Source: Haloimpatiens sp042688525 (GTDB lineage Bacteria > Bacillota > Clostridia > Clostridiales > Clostridiaceae). Taken from it: a DNA stretch of 64,000 nucleotides. Under the pieces are notes generated by a model that had not been told where the DNA came from, ran no database searches, and was given only the letters and a program-made list of their open reading frames with translations. Positions 1-8,934 of the stretch are shown piece by piece. Position 1 is the stretch's first letter, and each line of letters begins with the position of its first letter. Made by a program: the position numbers and the translations under genes. Location of the stretch: positions 3,286,001-3,350,000 of the forward strand of contig NZ_JBHWAB010000001.1 in NCBI RefSeq assembly GCF_042688525.2, written 5' to 3'.

Positions 1-735
1 TTAAAGAATCTGAATAAAAATGGACAAATTTATATATTAGGTGGAGAAGGTGTAATTGATAATTCTTACATTAATTATTTTATACAAAATGGTTATTCTA
101 AAAATAATATAATAAGACTATATGGAAATGACAGAGATGAAACAAGCGTTAAAATAGCTCAGTATCTTAATACTACAGAAGGTACTCCTATAATAATATC
201 TAATAATGGAAGCTTTGCAGATTCTCTTAGTATTTCTCCTACGGCAGGTTATAATATATGGCCTATACTGTTAACACCTACAAATAAACTTGATGATAAT
301 GTAGAGAAATATATTATATCCAAAAAACCTTCTAAAGTATTCATTGTTGGTGGAAATGGTGTAATATCTGACAATGTTAAAAATAGAATAAAGCAAATTA
401 CAGGACTTAGTGACAATAAAATTGTAAGATTAAGTGGAAATAATAGATATGAAACAAGTAAGGTTATAAATAGTTATTTTTATTCTAACTCTTCAAATAA
501 AATATTTACTGCTTATGGACAAAATTTTCCTGATTCCTTAAGTGGAGCTGCAGTATTAGCAATAAATAATTCTCCTCTTGTATTAGTTTCAGAGAATTCC
601 TATCTTAATGCTGCAAGTGCTATAAATACAGTATCTTCTACAAATAAAGTCGAAGTAAATATTTTAGGTGGAAATAGAATAATAACTAATTATTTAATAT
701 CTAGAATTGAAAATATATGTACAAGCTCACAGTAA
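1..735 (+). CDS. Cell wall binding repeat 2 (CWB2) surface protein, 3' end
   Basis: Open from the first base of the window to TAA at 733-735, so the N-terminal part lies outside. The 244 visible residues read as CWB2 (PF04122) modules: repeated blocks such as IYILGGEGVI, VFIVGGNGVIS and VNILGGNRII, each followed by a RLSGNNRYET-type segment and an FPDSLSGAA-type segment. In clostridia such modules (normally three in tandem) fold together to hold secreted proteins on the cell wall polymer. About two and a half modules are visible, ending 15 residues after the last GGN motif, so the anchor is C-terminal and the functional domain is probably upstream. A MITE-like repeat follows 8 bp after the stop. 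The family assignment is confident; the function of the whole protein cannot be told. Confidence 0.88.
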   Translation, partial: LKNLNKNGQIYILGGEGVIDNSYINYFIQNGYSKNNIIRLYGNDRDETSVKIAQYLNTTEGTPIIISNNGSFADSLSISPTAGYNIWPILLTPTNKLDDNVEKYIISKKPSKVFIVGGNGVISDNVKNRIKQITGLSDNKIVRLSGNNRYETSKVINSYFYSNSSNKIFTAYGQNFPDSLSGAAVLAINNSPLVLVSENSYLNAASAINTVSSTNKVEVNILGGNRIITNYLISRIENICTSSQ

Positions 736-743
736 CAAAGCAA

Positions 744-888
744 TTCAACTTTCGCAAGTGAAAAACAGCCACTACGGGAAATGATATCTTGCTTAGAAAC
801 CTTTCACTTCAGTAACAAGTTCTAATGTTTCTTACGCAATATATTATTTTCCTTCCCTATACAGTATTTTTGTCCTGCGAAAGTTGAA
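744..888. mobile_element. MITE-like palindromic element, short (core-deleted) class
   Basis: TTCAACTTTCGCA at the left end is matched by the inverted TGCGAAAGTTGAA at the right end. Left and right arms are those of the longer copies at 37.9 and 46.8 kb, but the central core is missing: the left arm passes straight from AACAAGTTCT into the right-arm AATGTTTCTTACGC. The copy at 26358 has the same internal junction. No convincing target-site duplication is visible here. Confidence 0.75.
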
Positions 889-928
889 TTCTCAATTATA
901 CATTTTTGCTTTTCCATTAATATGTATT

Positions 929-1786
929 CTATCTTAGCTTTTTTTCAGTATAATAAACTAACCCTATAGCTCCTGGACCAACATGTAATCCTATTACTGA
1001 TCCTATGTCACATATATTAACATTTACATTTAAAGTTTCTTTTACTTTATCCGCAAATTTTTTTGCCTCATCAAAACAATTAATATGATGTACAACAATT
1101 TCTCCTAATCCATAGTTAGTAATGTCACTTATCATTCTGTCTATCATATTTGTTATTGCTTTTTTCTTTGTTCTAACCTTTTTTAATACAGTTGTTTTTC
1201 CATTTTCTACAGTTAAAATTGGTATTATTTTAAGAAGGTTACCTATTAAAGCACTTGCTCCTCCAATTCTTCCTCCTTTTTTTAAATACTCAAGATTATC
1301 TGGTATAAACAAAAATCTACTTTTCCTTATATTTTCTTCAGCTATTTGTTTAACTTGTTCTAGAGTTTTTCCTTCTTTAGCAGCTCTTGCAGCTGTAATA
1401 ACCGCAAATCCAAGCTGCATACAGTTTGAACGGGAATCTAATATCTCAATCTTTGCATCCTTATCTTCCTCTAAAATCATGTTTTTGACCATATGAGCTG
1501 TTGTATATGTACCACTCATTTCAGAAGATAAAAAAATACAAACAAGACTATCCCCTTTTTCTACTACACTTTTCATTTCATCATATAGTTCATCAACTGA
1601 AGGCTGTGAAGAAGTTGGTATACCTTTCTCTTCCATCTTTTTATAAAATGTTTCATTATCTATCTCTGTTTCTTTAAAACTTTCATCATTAAATATAACA
1701 TTCAATGATACCATTTTTATATTTAAATTACTTCTAATATCTTTTGTGATATAACTTGTACTATCAGTTAAAATTTGTACGGCCAT
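929..1786 (-). CDS. DegV family fatty acid-binding protein
   Basis: DegV family protein of 285 aa, a two-domain fold that binds a long-chain fatty acid; in Firmicutes several members are FakB subunits that present fatty acid to the kinase FakA. Visible signatures are the N-terminal VQILTDST, PTSSQPS at residues 57-63, SSEMSGTY at 87-94 (fatty-acid carboxylate site) and YLKKGGRIG near 167. The open frame begins 15 bp further upstream, but there the ATG forms part of the ribosome binding site; GGAGATG lies correctly spaced before ATG at 1784-1786, so that start is used. The gene stands alone, preceded by a 14-bp perfect inverted repeat at 1843-1886. No fakA is seen nearby, so the partner kinase must lie elsewhere. 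Confidence 0.9.
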   Translation of the reverse strand: MAVQILTDSTSYITKDIRSNLNIKMVSLNVIFNDESFKETEIDNETFYKKMEEKGIPTSSQPSVDELYDEMKSVVEKGDSLVCIFLSSEMSGTYTTAHMVKNMILEEDKDAKIEILDSRSNCMQLGFAVITAARAAKEGKTLEQVKQIAEENIRKSRFLFIPDNLEYLKKGGRIGGASALIGNLLKIIPILTVENGKTTVLKKVRTKKKAITNMIDRMISDITNYGLGEIVVHHINCFDEAKKFADKVKETLNVNVNICDIGSVIGLHVGPGAIGLVYYTEKKLR

Positions 1787-1842
1787 ATTATACATCTCCA
1801 TTTACTAAATTTTATTCTATTCCCAAACACCATTTTATCTAA

Positions 1843-1886
1843 TAATTAACCTTCAGATAAAATACCCACCCCCTGAAGGTTAATTA
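1843..1886. promoter_or_regulatory. 14-bp perfect inverted repeat upstream of degV-family gene
   Basis: TAATTAACCTTCAG (1843-1856) is repeated inverted at 1873-1886 around a 16-nt loop. It lies 57 bp upstream of the DegV-family start and 120 bp downstream of the next gene's stop. It lacks a run of T after the stem on the minus strand, so it could be an operator rather than a terminator; the sequence does not decide. Confidence 0.4.
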
Positions 1887-2005
1887 AATTAATGATTTTT
1901 GTATAAATTTCTACATTTATTTACATATTAATACTTCTTACATAATACTCTACCAAATTTTTTATACGATGTCTACCAACTCTTAGACTCTACCTTATTC
2001 TATGT

Positions 2006-2740
2006 CTACTTATCATCAATTTCCTTTTGAAGTTCTGCCTTAATAGTTGAAAATTCAATATTATTCTTTTCACAATAATCTCTTACTGTTAATGCCTTAT
2101 TTGTTATTTTACCCCTTATTATTTTTTCAATACTCTCTTGTGACACTCCAAAATCCATTACTTCTTTAAAAGTTGTCTTACCCTTAATTATTTTTTCTTC
2201 ATCTTCTTCTTTTTCTTCTGTTTCTATGTCACTATCATTAGATGTATTTTCCTTAATCTCCACACTATGCTCTTCTACATATTTAAGTTGTTCATTTGTT
2301 AAATTTCCTTTTTCTTTTAATATTTCTACTGCTTTTTTAGGAAGATACGTATCTTCATCTATCTCATATGGAAGCCCTTTATACAAAGCTACAAATAATT
2401 TCATTGACGATGTTCCTATTTCTGTTCCGTTATCTGCTAAAGAAGAATAGATATTTTCAAAGTCTTTAATCTTAAATTCTGATAAATTATCATCATTCTT
2501 AACTCCAAACGCCTCTCCAAGTAGGTTTATATCAATATCAAACGCTTTATTTATATCAGAAAAAGCATATGATCCTCTTATATCTGCTGGATCATACTTT
2601 CCAGCAAACTCTCCTGTTTTATACTTTTGTGGAATCTTTGTTGATTCAGTTTTCCATACATTTAAATATTTAGCTGTACCTATTCCCCCAAAAATTATCA
2701 CAAGTAAAATAATTGCTACTGCACTATTTTTTATCTTCAT
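2006..2740 (-). CDS. Unknown membrane-anchored protein paired with Fe-S protein
   Basis: 244-aa protein with one N-terminal membrane segment (residues 7-27) and an outside or periplasm-side domain. Residues about 165-190 are a charged, Asp/Glu-rich linker (ETEEKEEDEEK), followed by a small helical domain with the pattern TFKEVMDFGVSQESIEKI. I do not recognise a named family with certainty. It starts 2 bp downstream of the stop of the four-cluster Fe-S membrane protein with its own GGGGGAG ribosome binding site, so the two are co-transcribed and probably work together in a membrane electron-transfer complex. The C-terminal fragment resembles helix-hairpin domains found in proteins next to NapH-like genes; that is an inference from the look of the sequence. 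Confidence 0.75.
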   Translation of the reverse strand: MKIKNSAVAIILLVIIFGGIGTAKYLNVWKTESTKIPQKYKTGEFAGKYDPADIRGSYAFSDINKAFDIDINLLGEAFGVKNDDNLSEFKIKDFENIYSSLADNGTEIGTSSMKLFVALYKGLPYEIDEDTYLPKKAVEILKEKGNLTNEQLKYVEEHSVEIKENTSNDSDIETEEKEEDEEKIIKGKTTFKEVMDFGVSQESIEKIIRGKITNKALTVRDYCEKNNIEFSTIKAELQKEIDDK

Positions 2741-2742
2741 GC

Positions 2743-3567
2743 TTATTCTCCCCCTTTAACAGACATGTTAACAGTATTATCTATAGGACAAGCCCCTTCT
2801 GAAGTACACTTCATACAAGAAATACATTGATGATTTCTTACAACTTGTTGATTGGATACTTTTATATTCATAGGACATGCGTTATCACAATTTTTACAAG
2901 ATACACAAGTAGAAGTTTTTCTTCTTATTTTAAATATTCTAAAGAGATTTGTAATTCCTAAAACAGCTCCATACGGACAAGCATATTTACACCATGGTCT
3001 TTCAACGATAAGTGATAATCCAATTATTACTAATAAAATGACAATTCCACCTATTGCAACTTCACTACTCCAAAAATTAAATAAAGCATAATATGGATCT
3101 ACATCTTGAAAAGCAATCTTTCCACTTATTGCTGTTACATACAATACCCACACCAACACTCCATATCTTAAATATCTTAAATATTTATCAATTTTATAGG
3201 GTATAAATGCATTATATTTATTCTTAAATATTTTCTTACCTATTTTCCCAAGCCACTCTTGAAATGATCCGAAAGGACATATCCATCCACAAAATACTGG
3301 ACCAAATAAAACTGCTGTGGTAAACATAATAATCATAAGAATAAATGAAGACTCATGAATTTTCTTTACAAACGTTCCAGTTGTTAAATATTGATATATT
3401 GTAACTACTCCTCCAAAAGGACAAATAGCATGAAGTGAAGCAGAAGACAAAAATGCAATTCCCTTTCCTTGTTCAACTAATGTATGATTTACTGCTATCA
3501 ATGCTACTAATAAAAAAAATGCTACTTGGATAAAAACTCTAACTTTACTTCTCTTTTTATTTTTCAT
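2743..3567 (-). CDS. NapH/NosR-like 4Fe-4S polyferredoxin membrane protein
   Basis: 274-aa integral membrane protein with about five hydrophobic segments. Two CxxxCP motifs, CGWICP (C93, C97) and CKYACP (C193, C197), lie at membrane boundaries, as in the NapH/CcoG/NosR family. Two ferredoxin-type 4Fe-4S motifs follow at C221-C224-C227-C231 and C248-C251-C254-C260. The family moves electrons between the quinone pool or flavin and a partner outside the membrane. No nap, nos or cco genes are nearby, so the physiological partner is unknown; the adjacent 244-aa anchored protein is the obvious candidate. The start is supported by GGGGAG upstream of ATG at 3565-3567. Confidence 0.85.
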   Translation of the reverse strand: MKNKKRSKVRVFIQVAFFLLVALIAVNHTLVEQGKGIAFLSSASLHAICPFGGVVTIYQYLTTGTFVKKIHESSFILMIIMFTTAVLFGPVFCGWICPFGSFQEWLGKIGKKIFKNKYNAFIPYKIDKYLRYLRYGVLVWVLYVTAISGKIAFQDVDPYYALFNFWSSEVAIGGIVILLVIIGLSLIVERPWCKYACPYGAVLGITNLFRIFKIRRKTSTCVSCKNCDNACPMNIKVSNQQVVRNHQCISCMKCTSEGACPIDNTVNMSVKGGE

Positions 3568-3665
3568 ATTAAAACTCCCCTTTCATTCATAGTTAAATGT
3601 TAGGTTCATTTTAATAAATATTTATAATTAAAGTTTTATAAAATTGTGATAAAATTGTGAAAATA

Positions 3666-3854
3666 TATAATCAGTAATATTGCGGATCAAACAAATTTAT
3701 TAGCCTTAAATGCAGCAATAGAAGCTGCCAGAGCTGATGAGCACGGAAAAGGTTTTTCTGTTGTTGCTGATAAAGTTAGACAGCTAGCAGAGGATTCAAG
3801 AAAATCTATCCAAGATATTATATCTATACTAGATGAAAGTAAAAATAAAATTAA
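3666..3854 (+). pseudogene. Methyl-accepting chemotaxis protein fragment
   Basis: Reading from about 3666 on the plus strand gives IISNIADQTNLLALNAAIEA and onward through a hyper-conserved chemoreceptor signalling tip (ARADEHGKGFSVVADKVRQ). This is the hairpin that binds CheA/CheW. Homology stops after about 60 residues and no start, sensor domain or methylation helices are present. The right end runs directly into the GGGACGGTTCT hairpin at 3862. It is a relic of a deleted receptor gene. Confidence 0.85.
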
Positions 3855-3861
3855 TATTTAT

Positions 3862-3914
3862 AAGGGACGGTTCTTTAATTTTAAATTTTATTACATTAAA
3901 GAACCGTCCCTTAT
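3862..3914. repeat. AAGGGACGGTTCTTTAAT hairpin
   Basis: AAGGGACGGTTCTTTAAT is followed by its inverted copy ATTAAAGAACCGTCCCTT, giving a 17-18 bp stem with a short AT loop. A related GGGACAGTTCT hairpin occurs at 20349. Hairpins with GGGAC..GTTCT arms are dispersed in many Firmicute genomes (general knowledge). Here it could also serve as terminator between the MCP relic and the MATE gene, which ends 8 bp further on. Confidence 0.7.
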
Positions 3915-3921
3915 ATTTTTA

Positions 3922-5238
3922 TTATACTTGAACTTTATTATTAGTAGTAATATTATATATTTTTCTAAAATATATAACTACTACTAAAGTACAAAGCTCA
4001 GCTAAAACAATTGATATCCAGATTCCTATTTCCCCTAATATATGAGGAATTATTATCAAGAAAACTATTGTAAATATCATTCCTCTACTTGAAGAAATAA
4101 TATTTCCTATCTTTGATCTTTCTGTAGATTGATAATATGTTACATTAACTATATTTATTGATGCAATTATAAATGAGAAAGCATAAATTATCATTGCATC
4201 ATAAGTTAATTTTATAAGTTGTTGATTTTCGTTAAAAATGCTAATTATGTCATTTCCAAAAATCAATAACAATACGTATATTATTATTGATGCGCCAAAA
4301 TTAGTCTTTAATCCCATCTTAAAAACTTTATCTACTTTTTCATATTTACCTTTTCCATAATTATAACTTAACAAAGGTTGTATACCTTGAGAAATTCCAA
4401 TAAACAAAGCTATAAGTACTGTACTTATATAACTAATTATGCTATATGCCGCAACTCCAATCTCTCCTATTGATGCTATTATAACTTGATTAAATGCAAA
4501 TATAGTAATTGCTGGGGATATTTGTACCATAAATTCTGGAGTTCCCGCCTTTAAGATCCTTATGCTGTCTTCTTTCTTTATCTTAGGTATATATATCTTA
4601 AGTTTTCCTTTTCTTTTAATAAAATGAGTTAAAAGAAGGAATACACTAGATAGTTGTCCTAATCCTGATGCTACTGCTGCACCAGCTATTCCCCATCCAA
4701 AAATAAATATAAATATATAATCTAGAGTTATATTTGTACATGCACCCACAATTAAAGAAATCATAGCTAAATTCGGATTACCATCATTTCTAACAAAGGC
4801 ACTTAATGCCAAACTACCTGAAAACCCTATACCAAAAAGTGAATAATAACGAATGTATTCTGATGTTCCCTTTAAAAGTTCATCACTTGCTCCTAACATT
4901 CTACCTAATTGATCTGGAAAAATCACACCAATTATTGATACTATTCCTGTTATAACTACTATCAACAATATACTTTGTAGAAAAACATTATTTGCTTCTT
5001 TTTCTTTACCTTCTCCAAATTTTATGGACATTACCGCTGCCCCACCCATAGTTATCATCATGGTTATAGCAATCAATAATGTTGTCATTGGCACAGCTAC
5101 ATTAATTGAACCTAATGCACTTGCCCCTACACCTCTTCCTACAAATATTCCATCTACAACTACATAAAGTGCTGAAACCATCATACCTATTACAGATGGT
5201 ACAGCATACTTCATAAATTCTCTCCATAATGATTTCAT
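3922..5238 (-). CDS. MATE family multidrug efflux transporter
   Basis: 438-aa polytopic protein with about 12 transmembrane segments and the two homologous halves of the MatE fold, e.g. VPSVIGMMVSALYVVVDGIFVGRGVGASALGSINVA at the N-terminus is split here by family knowledge into helix 1 and helix 2. Length is normal for the family. MATE exporters expel cationic drugs against Na+ or H+. The gene lies directly downstream of a MerR-family regulator, and a MerR-type promoter with 19-bp spacer sits immediately before it, so drug-induced expression is likely. Ribosome binding site AGGAGGG precedes ATG at 5236-5238. Confidence 0.92.
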   Translation of the reverse strand: MKSLWREFMKYAVPSVIGMMVSALYVVVDGIFVGRGVGASALGSINVAVPMTTLLIAITMMITMGGAAVMSIKFGEGKEKEANNVFLQSILLIVVITGIVSIIGVIFPDQLGRMLGASDELLKGTSEYIRYYSLFGIGFSGSLALSAFVRNDGNPNLAMISLIVGACTNITLDYIFIFIFGWGIAGAAVASGLGQLSSVFLLLTHFIKRKGKLKIYIPKIKKEDSIRILKAGTPEFMVQISPAITIFAFNQVIIASIGEIGVAAYSIISYISTVLIALFIGISQGIQPLLSYNYGKGKYEKVDKVFKMGLKTNFGASIIIYVLLLIFGNDIISIFNENQQLIKLTYDAMIIYAFSFIIASINIVNVTYYQSTERSKIGNIISSSRGMIFTIVFLIIIPHILGEIGIWISIVLAELCTLVVVIYFRKIYNITTNNKVQV

Positions 5239-5259
5239 AAGTAATCCCTCCTGAGAGAG

Positions 5260-5290
5260 ATTATAAAGTCTATACTAAGTATAGAGTCAA
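5260..5290 (-). promoter_or_regulatory. MerR-type promoter/operator of the MATE gene
   Basis: On the minus strand TTGACT (5285-5290) and TATAAT (5260-5265) are separated by 19 bp, two more than optimal, as in promoters untwisted by MerR activators. The spacer holds the dyad CTATAC-TTA-GTATAG (5270-5284). It lies between the merR-like gene and the MATE gene and so is the probable site of action of that regulator. Confidence 0.75.
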
Positions 5291-5295
5291 TAGTT

Positions 5296-6108
5296 TTAGA
5301 TTAAAATTTGTAACTCATATAATGAATCTTTACTTCCTGGCTCCATTGTATTAAATAATTCAATTTCTAATACAAGTTTTATAGTTGGAATATTATTTTC
5401 TTTAAGATAATTTTTTAATTTACATGCACAAACTTCTCTTTCATTACTGAAATAGGATATACATATAAATTTTCCAGCAGGTATTACTTTGAAATTTATC
5501 TCCTTTTCTTCAATATCTTTACCACAAATTGTTGAATAAATACTATCATAACAAATTTTATTATCCTTTAAAAAGAAATCTAAATTAACAAAATACCCTG
5601 TTTCACCTTCAAAAATGAGTTCATTATCTTCAACAAATTTATCCATCTGTCTTAATTTTATTTCTACATCTCTTTTTTTATATTTTTCATTCAATATAGT
5701 ATCCATAGTAATTCTTTTTTTTAATTCTCTAAAATATATTTTATTAATTTTTTTGAGTTGTAAAGAATACTGAATCTTATCTTTTATATTTCCTATAGCA
5801 ATACTTATATTTTTCAATCTAGTTATTTCTTTTTCTACAACTTTCTCTTGTTTTTCTATAAAAGATAACATTTTAATAATGTCTTTGCTGTGTAATACAG
5901 CCTTAAGTTCTTTAAGATGAGCCCCTATATCTTTACAATATTTTATTATATCTAAATATACAAATTGGTCTATTGTATAATATCTATAGTTAGTTTCTTC
6001 ATCAACATAAGCAGGCTTTAAAAGTCCAAGCTTATCATAATATCTTAAGGCTTGAATTGACACATTGTTAATTTTAGCTGTTTCTCCTATAGAAAAATAT
6101 TCTTTCAT
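5296..6108 (-). CDS. MerR family regulator with effector-binding domain (BmrR-like)
   Basis: 270-aa transcription factor. Residues 1-70 form the MerR winged helix (FSIGETAKINNVSIQALRYYDKLGLLKP), followed by a long dimerisation helix and, from about residue 125, a GyrI-like effector-binding domain typical of BmrR-type multidrug sensors (the sequence is divergent, so this rests on length and layout). It precedes the MATE exporter by 57 bp, and the gap contains a 19-bp-spacer promoter with a dyad, the expected target. GGAGATG ribosome binding site before ATG at 6106-6108. Confidence 0.88.
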   Translation of the reverse strand: MKEYFSIGETAKINNVSIQALRYYDKLGLLKPAYVDEETNYRYYTIDQFVYLDIIKYCKDIGAHLKELKAVLHSKDIIKMLSFIEKQEKVVEKEITRLKNISIAIGNIKDKIQYSLQLKKINKIYFRELKKRITMDTILNEKYKKRDVEIKLRQMDKFVEDNELIFEGETGYFVNLDFFLKDNKICYDSIYSTICGKDIEEKEINFKVIPAGKFICISYFSNEREVCACKLKNYLKENNIPTIKLVLEIELFNTMEPGSKDSLYELQILI

Positions 6109-6155
6109 AATTCATCTCCATTCTATTTTATCTTTATTAAAGTTCTAAAAATTTG

Positions 6156-6227
6156 TTTGTTCAAATGTTTCTTACTCAATATATCATTTTCCTTCGCTAA
6201 ACAGTATTTTTTACTGCGAAATTTCAA
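6156..6227. repeat. MITE-like element, right-half fragment
   Basis: TTTGTTCAAATGTTTCTTACTCAATATATC and on matches the right arm of the element at 46.8 kb (the run is given in part only). The left arm is gone. The right end is followed by TTATTAA (6228-6234), the usual target motif, which includes the TAA stop codon of the next gene. Confidence 0.7.
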
Positions 6228-6230
6228 TTA

Positions 6231-6914
6231 TTAACTTTTCCTCTTTATAATAACCAAATTAAATACTAACATTACCAACGTTATAAACAGTAATAAATAT
6301 TTACCATTTTCAAAACTTCCATTAGTCAAACTAAAAAGATATAAATCTTTAGTATACTTTCCGTGATTCATAAACTCCATAAGATAATATGCAAAGGATA
6401 TTAAATATCCTAATGGTACATTACTACTTAAGTTTGCTGCAGTAAATCCAATCACTCCTAAAAAAGCTGCAGATATCCATGTTCCAAAAGTAATTTCTAA
6501 AATTTGAAAACTACTTCCTTGAACTTTAGCCACAGCCATTACTCCTAAAATCATAAAAAACATTAAAATCATTATGCTAATAATACGACTTATAACTATT
6601 TTAACATTAGATACTTGTCTACTGTATACTACTTCTTTAATATTATTTCTATTTTCGATATTTGATAAATAAGGTATTAATATTATCCCTATTATGGAAA
6701 GATAAAATTCTCCTATCCTAGCAACATTATTATAATCTAATAACTTAAGACTAAATATTAATGGCGCTAGAACAATAAATACTATTGAAACTAAAACATT
6801 CAAGTTTACAATTATCTTAAAATTATATTTTAAAATACTAATACATGCCTTTGTATAACTAGCTTTATCAATTTCTTCAAAATTTATTTTTCTTATACTA
6901 CTTGATGTGTTCAC
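6231..6914 (-). CDS. ABC-2 type membrane protein (second permease)
   Basis: 227-aa protein with six hydrophobic segments, the general form of an ABC-2 permease without an extracytoplasmic loop. It overlaps the end of the larger permease by 17 bp and starts at GTG (6912-6914) with GAGGTG seven bases upstream, which shows translational coupling. It is the last gene of the sigma-ABC operon. Its stop codon lies in the TTATTAA target motif of a MITE-like repeat fragment. Substrate unknown. Confidence 0.8.
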   Translation of the reverse strand: MNTSSSIRKINFEEIDKASYTKACISILKYNFKIIVNLNVLVSIVFIVLAPLIFSLKLLDYNNVARIGEFYLSIIGIILIPYLSNIENRNNIKEVVYSRQVSNVKIVISRIISIMILMFFMILGVMAVAKVQGSSFQILEITFGTWISAAFLGVIGFTAANLSSNVPLGYLISFAYYLMEFMNHGKYTKDLYLFSLTNGSFENGKYLLLFITLVMLVFNLVIIKRKS

Positions 6915-8067
6915 CTACAACACCTCTTTTCTTAGACCATATTAAAGCTGTAATAAAAATCAATAAAATAGAAATAACAATGTAAAATACTCTATTAACA
7001 GCTATCCTATTACTGTATCTTATATATTTTGAATACTCTCCAAATCTATTAAATCTTATTACAAATTTACTTAAAGAATAATCTCCTATTAATGGCAGCA
7101 TAGAAGTTTCCCATAAAATAAATTGTATAGGTATAGCTGCTATTCCATTATTAAAAATAACTGATATTAACATACCTAACGCAACTGTAAAAAGTATTGT
7201 TGGTAATATCCACCAAAATGTATATTTGTAAAATGCCATCATATCAATATTGTAATTGTTAGTTTTAGCAATCTTATAAAAAGCTAATGTAGCATGAGTT
7301 GCAAATAAAATATATGGTACTAATATAGCTGTACATAAAGCTGCATACTTAGATATTACATAAGTATACGAGGAAACTCTTCTACTACAAATTAACTCCT
7401 GCATTTTACTTCTCTTGTCTTTAATAAGTATAAATGCAGCTAAAAATATAGGAAATAAACCTGCTGTAATTCCCATATAATCTGAAAATTCTCTTGCTCC
7501 TGCATTTGTAATTTTATCTTTTTCAATAAGGTTTTTATACTCTTTAACCGCATCTTCATAGGTTTTTGGTACATTAATCCAGTATTGTCTTTCTTTATCT
7601 GAAAATTCAGTAGATCCCCCTAATTTTTCATCTAAATCTCTAATAATAGATAAATACTCATCATATGATACCTTTATTAAACTTTCATCATCATTCTCTA
7701 GATACTCATGTGAAGCTATTTTTTCCATAGCTTCTTTTATATATTTCTTTTGGTTATCATCTAATTTTTCTTCTACATTCAATAATACTTTTGTCTTATA
7801 TACTTTTTCATTATTATAAGCTCTATGCAAATTTAAATACACTTGTCTAATCTCTTTTTTGGGTTCAATTGTATCTTTATATCCATAAGGCGCTGGTTTT
7901 TTTTCACTAATTTGTTCTGGGGGTATAGGAGGCTTAAATCCTGCTTCAGTAAAGCTCGATGGTGAAAATTGTGAAAAATAAAAGAGTCCAATTATAACTA
8001 TTAATACATAAAAAGTAATATTTTTAAATGTATATTTAAGTTCTTTTTTAAATAAATTCCAAAACAT
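6898..8067 (-). CDS. ABC-2 type permease with large extracytoplasmic loop
   Basis: 389-aa protein: one membrane segment near residues 15-33, then about 160 residues of charged, non-hydrophobic sequence (QISEKKPAPYGYKDTIEP onward), then five or six membrane segments. This layout is that of ABC-2 exporters whose first loop faces outside. It follows the ATPase gene by 3 bp with an AAGGAGGTG ribosome binding site. Together with the ATPase and the smaller permease it should form an exporter, possibly for a peptide, antibiotic or lipid; the sequence does not say which. Confidence 0.85.
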   Translation of the reverse strand: MFWNLFKKELKYTFKNITFYVLIVIIGLFYFSQFSPSSFTEAGFKPPIPPEQISEKKPAPYGYKDTIEPKKEIRQVYLNLHRAYNNEKVYKTKVLLNVEEKLDDNQKKYIKEAMEKIASHEYLENDDESLIKVSYDEYLSIIRDLDEKLGGSTEFSDKERQYWINVPKTYEDAVKEYKNLIEKDKITNAGAREFSDYMGITAGLFPIFLAAFILIKDKRSKMQELICSRRVSSYTYVISKYAALCTAILVPYILFATHATLAFYKIAKTNNYNIDMMAFYKYTFWWILPTILFTVALGMLISVIFNNGIAAIPIQFILWETSMLPLIGDYSLSKFVIRFNRFGEYSKYIRYSNRIAVNRVFYIVISILLIFITALIWSKKRGVVGEHIK

Positions 8068-8070
8068 ATT

Positions 8071-8934
8071 TTACACCTCCTTCATAAATTTCATATATGC
8101 ATCTTCTATAGAAGGCTTAACATTTTCAGCATTTTCTAAAGGCTTTTCCTGTGATATAAGTTTTAATCTTATAGAATTTCCTTCTGAAACTGTAGATATA
8201 ATTGGATATCTATTTCTAACACTATCAAGTTCCTCTCTATCTATGTTAGCTGTCCAAACATATCCTTCAGCATTTTTTAATAATTCTTTAACCCTACCTT
8301 TGTATAAAAGATTACCTTTATTCAAAATAGCCAAGTTTTCACAAGTAAATTCTACATCCTCAACAATATGAGTAGATAAAATAACAATTCTTCCTTCTGA
8401 AAAATCTCTTAAAAGATTACGAAATCGTATCCTCTCCTCTGGATCTAACCCTGCAGTAGGCTCGTCCACAATTACGACCTTAGGATTATGAATTATAGCC
8501 TGGGCAATACCCAATCTTCTTTTCATTCCACCAGATAATGCTTTAACCTTAGTTTTCATATAATTTTCAAGGTTTACTTTTTTAAGTAGATACTTTATTC
8601 TCTCATTTCTTAATTTTTTATTTTTCATACCTGATAAAAGTGCTAAATAATCTAATGCTTCATACACAGACATAGTTGGATAAATTGAAAAATCTTGTGG
8701 AAGATATCCTATCATTTTTCTTATTTCCTTTTTATTGTTTATATCTATGTTATTTATTTTTATATCTCCTTCAGTTTTTGGTATTAAAGTTGTTAATATT
8801 CTCATTAAAGTTGTTTTACCTGCTCCATTAGGTCCTAAAAGTCCAAACATCCCCTCATGAATATCCATATCAATACCATTAATTACTTTCTTATGTCCAT
8901 ACTTCTTTTTTAAATTTTTTATAACAATCTTCAT
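8071..8934 (-). CDS. ABC transporter ATP-binding protein
   Basis: 287-aa ATPase. Walker A GPNGAGKT at 34-41, Q-loop YLPQDFSIYP near 77, signature LSGGMKRRLG near 134, Walker B VVIVDEPTAGLDP near 155 and switch histidine in LSTHIVEDVE. The order and short C-terminal extension match exporters of the drug/lantibiotic-immunity class. The start overlaps the stop of the upstream 95-aa gene by 4 bp, so it is translationally coupled within the ECF sigma operon. Confidence 0.92.
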   Translation of the reverse strand: MKIVIKNLKKKYGHKKVINGIDMDIHEGMFGLLGPNGAGKTTLMRILTTLIPKTEGDIKINNIDINNKKEIRKMIGYLPQDFSIYPTMSVYEALDYLALLSGMKNKKLRNERIKYLLKKVNLENYMKTKVKALSGGMKRRLGIAQAIIHNPKVVIVDEPTAGLDPEERIRFRNLLRDFSEGRIVILSTHIVEDVEFTCENLAILNKGNLLYKGRVKELLKNAEGYVWTANIDREELDSVRNRYPIISTVSEGNSIRLKLISQEKPLENAENVKPSIEDAYMKFMKEV

